A stretch of DNA of 64,000 bases from Microbacterium suwonense (GCF_030296555.1 NZ_AP027728.1:558001-622000), one strand, 5' to 3'. Shown: positions 8,294-21,927, counted from the stretch's first letter. Notes: a model not told the origin generated them from the sequence alone. Program-made: numbers and translations.

Positions 8294-11200
8294 ATGACCT
8301 ACCCCCGCACCTCAGGCACCGCATTCGGACCCGCCGCCGTCAACCCGAGCCCTCGATTCCCCGAGATCGAGACCGAGGTGCTCGAGTTCTGGAGGAACGA
8401 CGACACGTTCCGGGCCTCCATCGCGCAGCGCGAGGGCGCCGACGAGTGGGTCTTCTACGACGGACCTCCGTTCGCCAACGGCCTGCCCCACTACGGGCAC
8501 CTGCTCACCGGCTACGCGAAGGACGTCTTCCCGCGCTTCCAGACCATGCTCGGCAAGAAGGTGGATCGCGTCTTCGGCTGGGACACGCACGGCCTGCCCG
8601 CCGAACTCGAGGCGATGAAGCAGCTCGGCATCACCGAGAAGAGCGAGATCGAGGCCATGGGCATCGACGTCTTCAACGCGAAGGCGCGCGACTCGGTGCT
8701 CACCTACACGCACGAGTGGCAGGACTACGTCACCCGCCAGGCGCGCTGGGTCGACTTCGAACGCGGATACAAGACGCTCGACCTCGGCTACATGGAGAGC
8801 GTGCTCTGGGCGTTCAAGACGCTCTACGACAAGAACCTCGCCTACGAGGGCTACCGTGTGCTGCCGTACTGCTGGCGCGATGAGACCCCGCTGTCGGCGC
8901 ACGAGCTGCGCATGGACGACGACGTCTACCAGGACCGTCAGGACCCGTCCGTTACCGTCACGTTCCCGCTGACCGGCGCGAAGGCCGAGTCGCTGGGGCT
9001 GACCGCCGTGCGCGCCCTCGCCTGGACCACCACGCCGTGGACGCTGCCCACCAACCTCGCCCTGGTCGTCGGCCCCGACATCGAGTACGTCGTGCTGCCT
9101 GCGGGCCCCAACGGCGCCGCAGACGTCGTCGCAGGCGACGATGTCGCCGAGAGCGCCGCACACCGCTACCTGATCGCCCGCGACCTGCTCGCCGGCTACG
9201 CCAAGGAGCTCGGCTACGAGTCCGGCGATGACGCGCTCGCCGCAGTGGAGGCCACCCATTCCGGCGCTGCGCTCGAGGACATCACCTACGACCGGCTGTT
9301 CGACTACTACGCGGATGCCGAGACCTGGGGCACCGAGAAGGCCTGGCGCATCCTCGTCGACGACTACGTCACCACCACCGACGGTACGGGCATCGTGCAC
9401 CAGGCGCCCGCCTTCGGTGAGGACGACCAGCGCGTCAGCAATGCCGCCGGCATCCCCACGATCCTCTCGCTCGACGACGGCGGGCGCTTCCTGCCGCAGG
9501 TGACGGATGTCGCCGGAGAGCTGTGGATGGATGCGAACACGCCGCTGATCCGCCTGCTGCGGGCGGCAGGACGGATGCTGCGCGAGCAGAGCTACGTGCA
9601 CTCGTACCCGCACTGTTGGCGGTGCCGGAACCCTCTGATCTACAAGGCGGTCTCCAGCTGGTTCATCCGGGTCACCGACATCAAGGATCGGATGCTTGCG
9701 AACAACGAGCAGATCACCTGGGTGCCCGAGAACGTCAAGCACGGCCAGTTCGGCAAGTGGCTGGAGGGGGCGCGCGATTGGTCGATCAGCCGCAACCGCT
9801 ACTGGGGCTCGCCGATCCCGATCTGGAAGAGCGACGACCCCGAGCACCCGCGGGTGGACGCCTACGGATCGCTCGCGGAGCTGGAGCGCGACTTCGGCAC
9901 GCTGCCGCGCAACGAGAAGGGCGAGGTCGACCTGCACCGGCCGTACATCGACGACCTCACCCGGCCGAACCCCGACGATCCGACGGGCAAGAGCACCATG
10001 CGGCGCATCGAGGACGTGTTCGACGTGTGGTTCGACTCCGGATCGATGCCGTACGCGCAGGTGCACTACCCGTTCGAGAACCAGGAGTGGTTCGACTCGC
10101 ACGCGCCGGCGGACTTCATCGTCGAGTACATCGGGCAGACCCGCGGCTGGTTCTACGTGATGCACGTGCTCTCCACCGCGCTGTTCGACCGACCCGCGTT
10201 CACCGGCGTCAGCTGCCACGGCATCGTGCTCGGCAGCGACGGGTACAAGATGTCGAAATCGCTGCGCAACTATCCAGACGTCAGCGAGGTGCTCGACCGC
10301 GACGGCTCGGACGCCATGCGGTGGTTCCTGATGTCCAGCTCGGTGCTGCGCGGCGGAAACCTCGCGGTCACCGAGGAGGGCATCCGCGCCGGCGTGCGGG
10401 AGTTCCTGCTGCCGCTGTGGAACTCCTGGTACTTCTTCGCGACCTACGCGAATGCGTCCGGCGCCGACGGGTATCAGGCCACTTGGCGTACCGACTCCAC
10501 GGATGTGCTCGACCGCTACATCCTGGCCCGGCTCGGCGACCTCGTCCGCGATGTGCGCGCAGACCTGGAAGGGCTCGACTCCACCACGGCATCCGCCCGC
10601 CTGCGCGACTTCGCCGAGGTGCTGACCAACTGGTACATCCGCCGCTCCCGCGACCGGTTCTGGACCGGCGCGACCGACGACCCCACCAGCCGCGAGGCCT
10701 TCGACACGCTGTACACGGTACTGGAGACCCTCACCCGGGTGGCGGCACCGCTGGTGCCGCTGGTCAGCGAGCGCGTCTGGCAGGGGCTCACCGGCGGTCG
10801 CAGTGTGCACCTGACCGACTGGCCGGATGCCGAGGCCTTCCCCGCAGCGGACGATGTGCGCGACGCCATGGATGCGGTGCGCGAGCTCTCCAGCGTCGGC
10901 AACGCGCTGCGCAAGAAGGAGAAGCTGCGCGTGCGCCTGCCGCTTGCGCGCCTGACAGTGGTCTCGCCGCTGGCCGGACAGCTGGCGCAGTTCGAGGACA
11001 TCCTGCGTGAGGAGCTGAACGTCAAGACGGTGGAGCTCGTGCCGCTCAGCGACGACACCGCGGCGGAGTACGGCATCAGCCACCGGCTCAGCGTCAACGC
11101 GCGGGCAGCCGGGCCGCGCCTGGGCAAGGACGTGCAGCGGGTGATCGCCGCAGCCAAGGCCGGTCAGTGGAGGGAGTGGAAGGGCGCCGTCGTCGCCGGC

Positions 11201-11635
11201 GGCGTGGAGCTCCAGCCCGGCGAGTACGACCTCGTGCTCGAGACCACCGGGCGTCCGGCAGGCGAGGCGCTCGCCGTCGTCCCGACCGGCGGCTTCGTGC
11301 TGCTGGACACGGCCACCACGCCCGAGCTGGAGGCCGAGGGACTCGCCCGCGACGTGATCCGCGCTGTGCAGGACACCCGCAAGAAGGCCGGCTTCGATGT
11401 GAGCGACCGCATCCGCCTGCAGCTGCGCTTCGAGGATGCGGCAGACGCGGATGCCGTCTCCTCGGCGTTCGCGCTGGCCGAGGTCGCCGAGGAGACGCTC
11501 GCCGTGGAGCACCGGCTGCTTCGCACCGGCGAAGCGCTCGAGCCGAGCGAGTTCACCGCAGAGGTGGGCAAGGGCACCTACGCGAACCGCGGCGCCTTCA
11601 CAGTCGCCGTCGCCAGGATCGGAGCAGAGCTGTGA
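8294..11635 (+). CDS. ileS: Isoleucyl-tRNA synthetase
   Basis: Class I synthetase, 1113 residues, the long form seen in actinobacteria. The HIGH-like motif is [11 protein letters not shown] near residue 63, with the editing domain at about residues 200-430. KMSKS is [10 protein letters not shown] near residue 650, followed by an anticodon-binding domain and a C-terminal module. The length and the HYGH variant resemble the eukaryotic-like IleS class, which is often associated with lower mupirocin sensitivity; that association is family knowledge, not shown here. Expression is controlled by the upstream T-box. The stop overlaps the folC GTG by three bases. No frame break is seen. Confidence 0.96.
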   Translation: MTYPRTSGTAFGPAAVNPSPRFPEIETEVLEFWRNDDTFRASIAQREGADEWVFYDGPPFANGLPHYGHLLTGYAKDVFPRFQTMLGKKVDRVFGWDTHGLPAELEAMKQLGITEKSEIEAMGIDVFNAKARDSVLTYTHEWQDYVTRQARWVDFERGYKTLDLGYMESVLWAFKTLYDKNLAYEGYRVLPYCWRDETPLSAHELRMDDDVYQDRQDPSVTVTFPLTGAKAESLGLTAVRALAWTTTPWTLPTNLALVVGPDIEYVVLPAGPNGAADVVAGDDVAESAAHRYLIARDLLAGYAKELGYESGDDALAAVEATHSGAALEDITYDRLFDYYADAETWGTEKAWRILVDDYVTTTDGTGIVHQAPAFGEDDQRVSNAAGIPTILSLDDGGRFLPQVTDVAGELWMDANTPLIRLLRAAGRMLREQSYVHSYPHCWRCRNPLIYKAVSSWFIRVTDIKDRMLANNEQITWVPENVKHGQFGKWLEGARDWSISRNRYWGSPIPIWKSDDPEHPRVDAYGSLAELERDFGTLPRNEKGEVDLHRPYIDDLTRPNPDDPTGKSTMRRIEDVFDVWFDSGSMPYAQVHYPFENQEWFDSHAPADFIVEYIGQTRGWFYVMHVLSTALFDRPAFTGVSCHGIVLGSDGYKMSKSLRNYPDVSEVLDRDGSDAMRWFLMSSSVLRGGNLAVTEEGIRAGVREFLLPLWNSWYFFATYANASGADGYQATWRTDSTDVLDRYILARLGDLVRDVRADLEGLDSTTASARLRDFAEVLTNWYIRRSRDRFWTGATDDPTSREAFDTLYTVLETLTRVAAPLVPLVSERVWQGLTGGRSVHLTDWPDAEAFPAADDVRDAMDAVRELSSVGNALRKKEKLRVRLPLARLTVVSPLAGQLAQFEDILREELNVKTVELVPLSDDTAAEYGISHRLSVNARAAGPRLGKDVQRVIAAAKAGQWREWKGAVVAGGVELQPGEYDLVLETTGRPAGEALAVVPTGGFVLLDTATTPELEAEGLARDVIRAVQDTRKKAGFDVSDRIRLQLRFEDAADADAVSSAFALAEVAEETLAVEHRLLRTGEALEPSEFTAEVGKGTYANRGAFTVAVARIGAEL

Positions 11636-12983
11636 GCGACGCCCAGCGCGCAGACGCCGTCTACGAGAAGCTGCTGGAGCGAGCGGGGGAGCGCTGGGTG
11701 CAGCCCCGCAAGGAGCGCACCGCCCGCATCCTGACCCTGCTGGACGACCCGCAGCGCACCTACCGCGTGGTGCACATCACCGGCACCAACGGCAAGACGT
11801 CCACGGCGCGGATGATCGAGAGCCTGCTGCGTGCGCATGGGCTGCGCACAGGGCTGTTCACCAGCCCGCACCTGAAGCGCTTCACCGAGCGCATCATGAT
11901 CGACGGTGAGCCCGTCGCCGATGCGGCCGTCGCCGATGCCTGGGACGAGATCGAGCCTTTCGTCGGGATCGTGGACGCCGAGCTGGAGGCATCCGGCGAT
12001 GCGTCGCTGACCTTCTTCGAGCTGCTCACCGTGCTGGCCTTCGTCGCCGCCGCCGACGCTCCGGTCGACGTGCTCGTGCTGGAGGTCGGGATGGGCGGCT
12101 CGTGGGACTCCACGAACACCGCAGACGGCGACGTGGCGGTGTTCGCCCCCATCGACATGGATCACGCCGACAGACTGGGTGCCACGATCGAGGCGATCGC
12201 CGAGGTCAAGTCGGGCATCATCAAGGACGGCGCCGCCGTCGTGTCGGCCGAGCAGAAGCCGGAGGTCGCCGAGGTCCTGCGGAAGACGGCCGCCGAGAAG
12301 GGCGCGACCATCGCGTTCGAAGGCGTGGAGTTCGGACTGTCGGAGCAGAAGCTCGCCGTGGGCGGCCAGATGATCAGCGTGCGCGGGCTCGCCGCAGAGT
12401 ACGCCGACGAGTATCTGCCGCTGTACGGCGCGCACCAGGGTCACAATGCGGCCCTCGCCGTCGCGGCAGTGGAGTCGCTGATCGGCGGTGCCGAGCGCCG
12501 CATCGCCGGCGATATCCTCACTGAGGGACTGCAGAACGCCACCTCGCCCGGTCGTCTGCGCTGGTCGGCGTCGCGCCGACCGTGGTGGTCGATGCCGCGC
12601 ACAACCCGCATGGAGCACAGGCTCTCGCCCGCGCTCTGGATGACAGCTTCGACTTCGACGAATGGGGTCTGGTGCTGGGCGTCTTCGCCGACAAGGATGC
12701 CGACGGCATCGTCGACCGGCTGCTGCCGGCGGTCACCGAGGTGTTCGCCACGTCCCCCGACTCGGTGCGGGCGGCGGATGCCGATGCGATCGCAGACCTG
12801 GTCGAGGCCCGCGGCAGACGCGCCAGCGTGCACCCGACCCTGGCCGACGCGGTCGATGCCGCCCGGGAGTGGGCGGCGGGCTCCGACCGCCGGGCCGTCG
12901 TGATCGCCGGATCCATCGTGCTCGCCGGAGAGGCGCTGCTGCTCTCGGAGGACGAGGACTGGAAGAGCGGATGGAGCAGATGA
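11632..12983 (+). CDS. folC: Folylpolyglutamate/dihydrofolate synthase, with one frame break
   Basis: FolC adds glutamates to folates (and joins glutamate to dihydropteroate). The P-loop [14 protein letters not shown] is near residue 50, [12 protein letters not shown] follows, then the [13 protein letters not shown] loop. The second domain includes [15 protein letters not shown]. The GTG start overlaps the ileS stop. The frame breaks at about 12560: upstream reads to GRLRW, downstream resumes as [11 protein letters not shown]. Adding one base in the GCGCT stretch gives 450 residues, the normal length. An intact folC is expected to be needed, so I regard this as a sequence error. It overlaps the next gene by four bases. 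Confidence 0.9.
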
Positions 12984-13429
12984 GCGCCGCACGCACACGA
13001 ACCCCACGGCCCCGGCGACCCCGCACCCTGGTGCAGAAGCTCGGTGCCGTGGTGCTGGGCTTCGAGGCGATCGTCGTCTTCCTCGCCGGGCTCACCGTCT
13101 ACGGATTGAAGGTGCTGCCCGCCGGCATCCCCGACTGGTGGGGCATCGTCGGGGGAGCGGCGCTGGGGCTTGCGATGATCGTGCTCGCAGGTGCGATCGC
13201 GCGGCCCGGTGCCATCGCGGTCGGTTGGGTGCTGCAGGTCATCGTGCTGGCGTCCGCGGTCCTCGTCCCCGCCATTGCGCTGGTCGCACTGGTTTTCGGT
13301 GGCATGTGGGGATATGCGACGATCGTGGGGGCCCGCGTGGATCGCCGGGGTGCGACGACGATGCTCGATGACGCTCCGCCACCGGCCGCCACCCAAGACC
13401 CCCATCAGCCTCACACAGAGAGCGAATGA
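12980..13429 (+). CDS. DUF4233 membrane protein
   Basis: A 149-residue protein with a basic N-terminus (RTPRPRRPRTLVQKL) and four predicted membrane segments at about residues 24-44, 51-74, 79-95 and 97-118. The tail is Pro/His-rich. DUF4233 proteins are conserved between folC and ndk in many actinobacteria, exactly as here; the role is not known. The ATG at 12980 overlaps the folC stop, which supports this start over the in-frame ATG at 12971. It is part of the ileS-folC-DUF4233-ndk unit. Confidence 0.8.
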   Translation: MSAARTRTPRPRRPRTLVQKLGAVVLGFEAIVVFLAGLTVYGLKVLPAGIPDWWGIVGGAALGLAMIVLAGAIARPGAIAVGWVLQVIVLASAVLVPAIALVALVFGGMWGYATIVGARVDRRGATTMLDDAPPPAATQDPHQPHTESE

Positions 13430-13430
13430 C

Positions 13431-13847
13431 ATGGCCACTGAAGAAACCCTCGTCCTCGTCAAGCCCGACGGCGTCGCCCGCGGACTGACCGGCACCATCC
13501 TCGGTCGCATCGAGGCGAAGGGCTACGCCCTCGTCGACATCCGCCTGGTCGAGCCCGACCGCGATGTGCTCGCCGCGCACTACGCCGAGCACGAGGGCAA
13601 GCCCTTCTACGAGCCGCTGATCGAGTTCATGATGTCCGGTCCCTCCGTCGCCATCCGCCTCGCGGGCGACCGTGTGATCGAAGGCTTCCGCTCGCTGGCC
13701 GGCACCACCGACCCGACGACTGCGGCTCCCGGCACGATCCGCGGCGACTTCGGGCGCGACTGGGGCCTGAAAGTGCAGCAGAACCTCGTGCACGGCTCGG
13801 ACAGTCCCGAGTCCGCCGCGCGCGAGCTCAGCATCTGGTTCGGCTGA
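13431..13847 (+). CDS. ndk: Nucleoside diphosphate kinase
   Basis: A 138-residue enzyme transferring gamma-phosphate from ATP to NDPs through a phospho-histidine. The sequence starts LVLVKPDGVARG and carries the catalytic histidine in NLVHGSD near residue 118, with the GTIRGDFG loop before it. Length and motifs are canonical. It starts two bases after the DUF4233 stop and is followed by a strong terminator hairpin, so it ends this operon. Confidence 0.96.
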   Translation: MATEETLVLVKPDGVARGLTGTILGRIEAKGYALVDIRLVEPDRDVLAAHYAEHEGKPFYEPLIEFMMSGPSVAIRLAGDRVIEGFRSLAGTTDPTTAAPGTIRGDFGRDWGLKVQQNLVHGSDSPESAARELSIWFG

Positions 13848-13860
13848 GCCCGGAAACCGC

Positions 13861-13889
13861 GAGAGGGACGCCCACCGGGCGTCCCTCTC
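13861..13889. terminator. Bidirectional hairpin between ndk and the VKOR gene
   Basis: A perfect 13-bp inverted repeat (GAGAGGGACGCCC, then ACC, then its complement) starts 14 bp after the ndk stop and ends 19 bp before the convergent VKOR gene. It can terminate both. Confidence 0.75.
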
Positions 13890-13907
13890 ATCGTCTCTCG
13901 AGTGTGT

Positions 13908-14519
13908 TCAGGCGAGCATCCGCCCGACCTCGCCGAGCAGGTCGATGCCGGCGATCTGCGCGAGCACGACGATGATCGCGAACGCGACGATGGATGCCAG
14001 CGGCGTCCACGCCATGAGGCGGCCGAAGGCCTGCTGCACGGACCTCTTCTTCGAGAACGTCCCGTTGCGGCCGAGTTCGACGACGGTGGTGAGGAACGTC
14101 GGGATCACGACGAGGTAGGTCAGCCCGCACCAGGGGCAGAGTGTGTGCAGCGCGAAGAAGCTCTGCCCGATCAGCCAGGCGATGAAGACGAACGCGAAGG
14201 CGATGCCCAGGCCGAACAGCGCCCAGAACCAGCGCGGGAATCGCACGCCCGCGAGCACGGCGACTCCCATCACGAGCACGGCCATCCAGCCGGTCACGCC
14301 GATGAGCGGATTCGGGAAGCCGAACACCGCACCCTGCCAGGAGTCGAGGTTCTTCGTGCACTGCACGAAGATGCTCACATTGCAGCTCAGTACAGCGTCG
14401 GGATTCTCCAGGCTGATGAACTTGTCCATCGTGAGCTGGAAGGCGGCCCACCAGCCGGCGAGGCTCGCCACGATGAGCCAGATGCCGTAGCCGATGTGCC
14501 GGGTTCGCTGCGCGGTCAT
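13908..14519 (-). CDS. Vitamin K epoxide reductase (VKOR) family membrane protein
   Basis: A 203-residue integral membrane protein that reoxidises periplasmic/extracytoplasmic disulfide catalysts (DsbA-like partners) using menaquinone. The active-site pair is in LCPWCGLTYL and the shuttle cysteines are in CNVSIFVQC. There are about five membrane segments, including GIWLIVASLAGWWAAFQLTM near the start. The ATG at 14519 opens the conserved MTAQRTRHIGYG start; a much longer upstream frame is antisense to rne. Its DsbA-type partner is not in the window. Confidence 0.88.
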   Translation of the reverse strand: MTAQRTRHIGYGIWLIVASLAGWWAAFQLTMDKFISLENPDAVLSCNVSIFVQCTKNLDSWQGAVFGFPNPLIGVTGWMAVLVMGVAVLAGVRFPRWFWALFGLGIAFAFVFIAWLIGQSFFALHTLCPWCGLTYLVVIPTFLTTVVELGRNGTFSKKRSVQQAFGRLMAWTPLASIVAFAIIVVLAQIAGIDLLGEVGRMLA

Positions 14520-14599
14520 ATCGGGATTATCCCAGCGCCGGCTATGCGGTTCGGGTGAGTCCGACCCGCGCGTCGTGCACTCGATGCCACCTCTCGGCG

Positions 14600-14787
14600 C
14601 TCGGGATGCGATAATGACTGAAGATGCCTTCGCGAGAAGTCTCGATCGCATCGATAAGACTTCGGGGCCGAATGCCCCACGTGATCTGGCCACTGAGCAG
14701 ATCGCATGCCGATTGAGTTCGCGGTCGCTGTATAACCGCACGAGTTTCCGCGGCGCACGCAGTGCCCGCGCAGGGAGTAAGCCAGAG
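14600..14787 (+). promoter_or_regulatory. Promoter and long structured leader of rne
   Basis: A GATAAT -10-like box lies at 14610-14615 with no convincing -35. From there about 170 bases run to the ATG, with several potential hairpins (for example GGGGCCGAATGCCCC at 14667-14681 and GCGGTCGCTGTATAACCGC at 14722-14740). Other bacteria autoregulate RNase E through its leader; here that is only a possibility. Confidence 0.4.
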
Positions 14788-17135
14788 ATGGCCGCTGAGA
14801 ATGATGACAAGACCACCCCTACCTTCGACACGACGCCGGCACAGCCGGTAGTCGAGGCGCCTCCGGCGGAGGAGAACCTCACCGAGACGCCCGGCTCGGA
14901 CACGCCGGAGACGCCCGACTCGGGCACGCCGGCGGAGCCGCTGAAGCCTGCTGAGCCGGCGGAGTCCGCTGAGCCGACGGCGGCTGCCGCTGCGGAGAAG
15001 CCTGCCGAGCAGGCAAAGCCCGCCGAACCGGAGAAGCCCGCCGAACCGGAGCCCATCACCGCGGTGAGCCTGGGTCTGCTGCCGGAGGTGTTCGTCTCGA
15101 AGCCCTCCACGCAGCTGCACTTCTACGCACCGGAGATCGTGCCGCTTCCCGCGGCGTCGAACGACGACGAGGGCGAGGAGCGCGGCTCCGGCTCCTCTCG
15201 TCGCGGCGGCCGCCGCCGGCGCGGATCCGATGGCGATGACGGTCACGACGAGCCCCGGCAGCGCCAGCGGCAGGTGGAGTACATCACCGAGCCGAAGGCC
15301 ATCAAGGGGTCGACGCGCCTGGAGGCCAAGAAGCAGCGGCGTCGGGACGGTCGGGATGCCGGACGTCGGCGCCCCGTCGTCACCGAGGCCGAGTTCCTCG
15401 CACGTCGTGAGGCCGTCGATCGCACGATGGTCGTGCGCGCCAAGAACGGCCGCACCCAGATCGGAGTACTCGAGGACAACGTCCTCGTCGAGCACTATGT
15501 CGCGCGCAGTCAGGACGCCTCGCTGATCGGCAACGTCTACCTGGGGCGCGTGCAGAACGTGCTGCCGAGCATGGAAGCCGCCTTCGTCGACATCGGACGC
15601 GGCCGCAACGCCGTGCTGTACTCCGGTGAGGTCGACTGGGCGGCTGTCGAGACCGGCAACCAGCCGCGGCGCATCGAGCTCGCTCTCAAGCCCGGCGACC
15701 GCGTGCTCGTCCAGGTCACCAAGGATCCGGTGGGGCACAAGGGCGCCCGGCTCACCAGTCAGATCTCGCTTCCCGGCCGCTACCTGGTGTATGTGCCGGG
15801 CGGTTCGATGAACGGCATCTCCCGCAAACTCCCCGACAACGAGCGCGCGCGACTGAAGCGCATCCTCAAGGAGGTACTGCCGGAGTCCTCCGGCGTGATC
15901 GTCCGCACCGCGGCCGAGGGCGCCACGGAGGAGCAGCTGACCCGCGACGTGCAGCGGCTCACCGCACAGTGGGAGCACATCCAGAAGCTTGTGCAGAATC
16001 AGCAGGCTCCGGCGCTGCTGCACGCCGAACCCGACCTGCTGGTCAAGATCGTCCGCGACGTCTTCAACGAGGACTTCACGCGCATGACCATCCAGGGCGA
16101 CGACGCGCACGAGACCATCGCCGCCTACCTCTCCAGCGTCGCGCCCGACCTGCTCGAGCGCGTGGAGACCTACACCGACGAGGTCGACCCCTTCGACGCC
16201 TACCGCATCACCGAGCAGATCGAGAAGGCACTCGATCGCAAGGTGTGGCTGCCCTCGGGCGGCTCGCTCGTGATCGACCGCACCGAGGCGATGACCGTCG
16301 TCGACGTCAACACCGGAAAGTTCGTCGGCTCGGGCGGCAACCTCGAGGAGACGGTGACCAAGAACAACCTCGAGGCGGCCGAGGAGATCGTCCGACAGCT
16401 GCGACTGCGCGACATCGGCGGCATCATCGTGGTCGACTTCATCGACATGGTGCTCGAGTCCAACCGCGACCTCGTGCTGCGCCGACTCATCGAATGCCTG
16501 AGCCGCGACCGCACCAAGCATCAGGTCGCCGAGGTCACCTCCTCGGTCTCGTTCAGATGACCCGCAAGAAGCTGGGTCTCGGCCTGCTGGAGACCTTCAG
16601 CGAGCCCTGTGAGGTCTGCGCGGGCCGCGGCGTGGTCGTGCATCATGACCCCGTCGTCAAGCACCGCGGCGGCCCCTCGGGCGGACAGGGACGGCGCTCG
16701 CGCGGTTCATCGTCCTCGCAGTCGGGCCAGCAGGCGTCCGCGGCCGCCCAGAACGCCGCTCAGGGCACGACGCACAGCATCACCGAAGGTGCCAAGTCCG
16801 CACTGGCGGCGATCGCGGCATCCACCATCCTCCCGGTGAACGGCGACGCGCCCGCCGTCGTGGCGGAGGGTGACCAGCCGACGGCCGGACCTGAGCGTGC
16901 CGCCGAACCCGAGCGCACGGCCGACGCCGAACGCCCCAAGAAAGGGCGCAAGAAGCGCGGTGAGCGCAAGGGGCCGAAGAGCGAGGCCGAGCAGCTGCTC
17001 GACTCCGTGCTCGACGCGCTTCCGGAACCGAAGGCGCCCGGTCAGGGGCGCAATCGGCGCCGGGTGACCACGGCCATGCTCACACCGACCTCGTCCGACT
17101 CAGTGTCGGTCCCGGCGACGGATCCGCAGGCCTGA
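14788..17135 (+). CDS. rne: Ribonuclease E/G family endoribonuclease, with one frame break
   Basis: Central RNA-decay and rRNA/tRNA-processing endonuclease. The N-terminal 130 residues are low-complexity Pro/Glu/Ala-rich (repeated KPAEPE). An S1 domain follows (VYLGRVQNVLPSMEAAFVDI), then the RNase E/G catalytic domain with VVDVNTGKFVGSG and VVDFIDM. After the break come MTRKKLGLG and the Zn-link CEVCAGRG, with a basic tail. The first frame stops at 16560. Adding one C to TCCTCGG at about 16541 yields the family sequence LGLVQMTRKK and 782 residues. I infer a sequence error. The ATG at 14788 has a GGGAG upstream. Confidence 0.92.
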
Positions 17136-17366
17136 CGCGATCAGACGACGGGTGAGCTCCTTGCCGCCGACCCGCTTCGCACCGGCGGCGAGGAGTCTGG
17201 GCACCGCGTCTGCCGGAACATCGTAATGATCGAGGTCGAACGCACGCGCCGGTACACCCTGCGCGGCGGCGAACGCATGCAGCTCGTCGAGATCCGCGTC
17301 GCTGATCAGATGCGCCCAGAGCCGTCCATGCGCCGGCCAGATCGGGTCGTCGACGAGAACGGTCAT
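17100..17366 (-). CDS. DUF4031 domain-containing protein
   Basis: An 88-residue small protein of the DUF4031 family, recognisable by the start MTVLVDDPIWPAHGRLWAHL and the AFDLDHYDVP segment. The family is widespread in actinobacteria with no assigned function. It converges on and overlaps the last 36 bases of rne. ATG 17366 is the only sensible start. Confidence 0.75.
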   Translation of the reverse strand: MTVLVDDPIWPAHGRLWAHLISDADLDELHAFAAAQGVPARAFDLDHYDVPADAVPRLLAAGAKRVGGKELTRRLIASGLRIRRRDRH

Positions 17367-17404
17367 GACGCGATCCTAGGCCTGTGACGCGTGAGGGCGG
17401 CGAC

Positions 17405-17579
17405 TTTGCGGCATCGCCCCCATTCCGGTAAAGTAGTCCTTTGGTGCGAGACCCCTGTCTGCTCTCCCGGCGACAGGAGAAGTCTTGCGTCCGCACCCTT
17501 CGCGAAGGCGTCGTACGCAAGCAGTAGTCTTCCCGTGAGATTCCCGGAGCAGTCCGCTCCCCAACGAAACAGGTATGAA
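17405..17579 (+). promoter_or_regulatory. Promoter and leader of the rplU-rpmA operon
   Basis: TTTGCG at 17405-17410 and TAAAGT at 17429-17434 are 18 bp apart and form a plausible sigma-70-type promoter. The roughly 140-base leader contains pairable segments around TCTCCCGGCGACAGGAGA (17463-17480). Many L21 operons carry autoregulatory leaders; this one is only suggested by position and structure. Confidence 0.45.
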
Positions 17580-17888
17580 GTGGTTTACGCAGTAGTGCGC
17601 GCCGGTGGCCGGCAGGAGAAGGTCGAGGTCGGAACGATCGTTCAGCTCGACCGTGTTCAGGCTTCCCAGGGTGAGAAGATCGAGCTGCCTGCCGTGCTTC
17701 TCGTCGACGGCACCACGGTGACCACCGACGCGGACAAGCTGGCGAAGGTCAAGGTCACGGCTGAGGTCATCGGCAACCTGCGCGGTCCGAAGATCGTCAT
17801 CCAGAAGTACAAGAACAAGACCGGCTACAAGAAGCGCCAGGGCCACCGTCAGGACCTCACGCGCGTCAAGATCACCGGCATCAAGTAA
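17580..17888 (+). CDS. rplU: 50S ribosomal protein L21
   Basis: A 102-residue rRNA-binding protein of the large subunit. It starts [17 protein letters not shown] and ends with the basic YKKRQGHRQ stretch typical of L21. The start is GTG at 17580. An ATG five bases upstream is out of frame. It is followed 18 bp later by rpmA, the standard pairing. Confidence 0.96.
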   Translation: MVYAVVRAGGRQEKVEVGTIVQLDRVQASQGEKIELPAVLLVDGTTVTTDADKLAKVKVTAEVIGNLRGPKIVIQKYKNKTGYKKRQGHRQDLTRVKITGIK

Positions 17889-17906
17889 GCACGGAAGGCT
17901 CAGGAC

Positions 17907-18164
17907 ATGGCACATAAGAAGGGCGCGAGCTCGACCCGCAACGGTCGCGACTCCAACGCACAGCGACTCGGCGTCAAGCGCTTCGGCGGCCAGGCCGTCA
18001 ACGCAGGCGAGATCCTCGTCCGCCAGCGCGGCACGCACTTCCACCCCGGCACCGGCGTCGGCCGTGGCGGCGATGACACGCTGTTCGCCCTCGAGGCGGG
18101 TGCGGTCGAGTTCGGCACGAAGGGCGGCCGCAAGGTCGTCAACATCGTCGCTGCAGCGCAGTAA
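17907..18164 (+). CDS. rpmA: 50S ribosomal protein L27
   Basis: An 85-residue large-subunit protein near the peptidyl-transferase centre. It begins [20 protein letters not shown] and carries the typical [16 protein letters not shown] core. There is no N-terminal cleavage extension of the Firmicutes type. A terminator hairpin follows, so obgE may have its own promoter or depend on read-through. Confidence 0.97.
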   Translation: MAHKKGASSTRNGRDSNAQRLGVKRFGGQAVNAGEILVRQRGTHFHPGTGVGRGGDDTLFALEAGAVEFGTKGGRKVVNIVAAAQ

Positions 18165-20548
<2,384 letters not shown>

Positions 20549-20600
20549 TCACAGCAGGTCACACGCATCCCGAGGGGCGGGGCGCCGATACACTGACGGC

Positions 20601-21878
20601 ATGAGCACCACCACCGTCGTCGACCCCGCAGCAGAGACCGCGCAGCATCGGCTGGCCCGCGCGAAGGAGGCCTCGAGGTCGATCGCCCGCCTCAACAGCG
20701 GCGAGAAGGAGCGTGCCCTGGAGGCCATCGCCGGTGCCATCGAATCGAACGCCGCGGACATCGTCGCCGCGAACCGCGTCGACATCGCACGGGGACGCGA
20801 GGCGGGGATCGGAGATGCGCTCATCGACCGGCTGCGCCTGGACGACAAGCGCGTCGCAGCTCTGGCATCCGCTGTGCGCGACGTCGCTGCCCTGCCCGAC
20901 CCCATCGGGCAGGTGCTGGGAGGACACCGGATGCCGAACGGCGTCGCCCTCGAGCAGGTGCGCGTGCCCTTCGGTGTGGTCGGCGCCATCTACGAGGCCC
21001 GTCCGAACGTCACCGTCGACATCGCCGCGCTCGCGCTGCGCGCGGGCAATGCGGTGGTGCTGCGCGGCGGCAGCGCGGCACGCGAGTCGAACACCATTCT
21101 GGTCGAGGTCATGCGCGGGGCGCTGGGCGGCGTGGGGGTCGACCCCGAGGCCATTCAGACCGTCGATGACTTCGGGCGCGAGGGCGCCAGAGCGCTGATG
21201 CAGGGGCGCGGCTTCATCGACGTGCTCGTTCCCCGTGGCAGTGCCGCACTGATCGAGACCGTGGTGACAGAATCCACCGTGCCGGTGATCGAAACCGGGG
21301 CCGGCGTCGTGCACATCGTGCTGGACGAATCCGCCCCGGTGGAGTGGGCGCGCGACATCGTGGTGAACGCGAAGGTGCAGCGACCCAGCGTCTGCAATGC
21401 CGTCGAGACAGTGCTGGTACTGCGGCAGGCCGCACCGCTGCTGGTTCCCGTGGTGGCCAATGCGTTGCAGAGCGAGGGCGTGGCGATCCACGGAGACGAT
21501 GTCGTCGCCGGGCTGGTCTCGAACGTCATCCCCGCCACAGACGAGGATTGGGCGACCGAGCACCTCAGCCTGGACATCTCGATGAAGGTGGTCGACACCC
21601 TGGATGACGCGCTCGCGCACATCCGCAGGTACAGCACTGGCCACACCGAATCGATCATCACGAACGACTCACGCAATGCCGAGCGCTTTCTGGCCGAGGT
21701 CGATTCGGCGGTCGTCATGGCGAACGCGTCGACCCGGTTCACCGATGGAGCGGAGTTCGGCTTCGGAGCCGAAGTGGGCATCTCCACGCAGAAGCTGCAC
21801 ACCCGCGGGCCGATGGGTGTTTCCGAGCTGACCAGCACCAAATGGCTGGCCAGGGGTGCCGGTCAGACCCGCGGTTGA
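20601..21878 (+). CDS. proA: Gamma-glutamyl phosphate reductase
   Basis: Second proline-pathway enzyme, reducing gamma-glutamyl phosphate to the semialdehyde with NADPH. The 425-residue protein has the aldehyde-dehydrogenase fold. Its catalytic cysteine is in QRPSVCNAVET, and VVGAIYEARPNVTVD and GFGAEVGISTQKLH are signature stretches. The ATG at 20601 is preceded by a 52-bp gap after proB; an upstream frame extension overlaps proB and lacks similarity. Confidence 0.95.
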   Translation: MSTTTVVDPAAETAQHRLARAKEASRSIARLNSGEKERALEAIAGAIESNAADIVAANRVDIARGREAGIGDALIDRLRLDDKRVAALASAVRDVAALPDPIGQVLGGHRMPNGVALEQVRVPFGVVGAIYEARPNVTVDIAALALRAGNAVVLRGGSAARESNTILVEVMRGALGGVGVDPEAIQTVDDFGREGARALMQGRGFIDVLVPRGSAALIETVVTESTVPVIETGAGVVHIVLDESAPVEWARDIVVNAKVQRPSVCNAVETVLVLRQAAPLLVPVVANALQSEGVAIHGDDVVAGLVSNVIPATDEDWATEHLSLDISMKVVDTLDDALAHIRRYSTGHTESIITNDSRNAERFLAEVDSAVVMANASTRFTDGAEFGFGAEVGISTQKLHTRGPMGVSELTSTKWLARGAGQTRG

Positions 21879-21927
21879 GGACTAGAATGGTGAAGCGTTC
21901 GCCCGATCGCCCAGAAACGGAGCCAGC

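Noticed and set aside
8312..11512. Minus-strand open frame of 1066 codons over ileS
   Set aside because: Pure antisense shadow of ileS with no recognisable family.
14542..16521. Minus-strand open frame of 659 codons over rne
   Set aside because: Leucine/arginine/valine-rich shadow antisense to the catalytic RNase domain.
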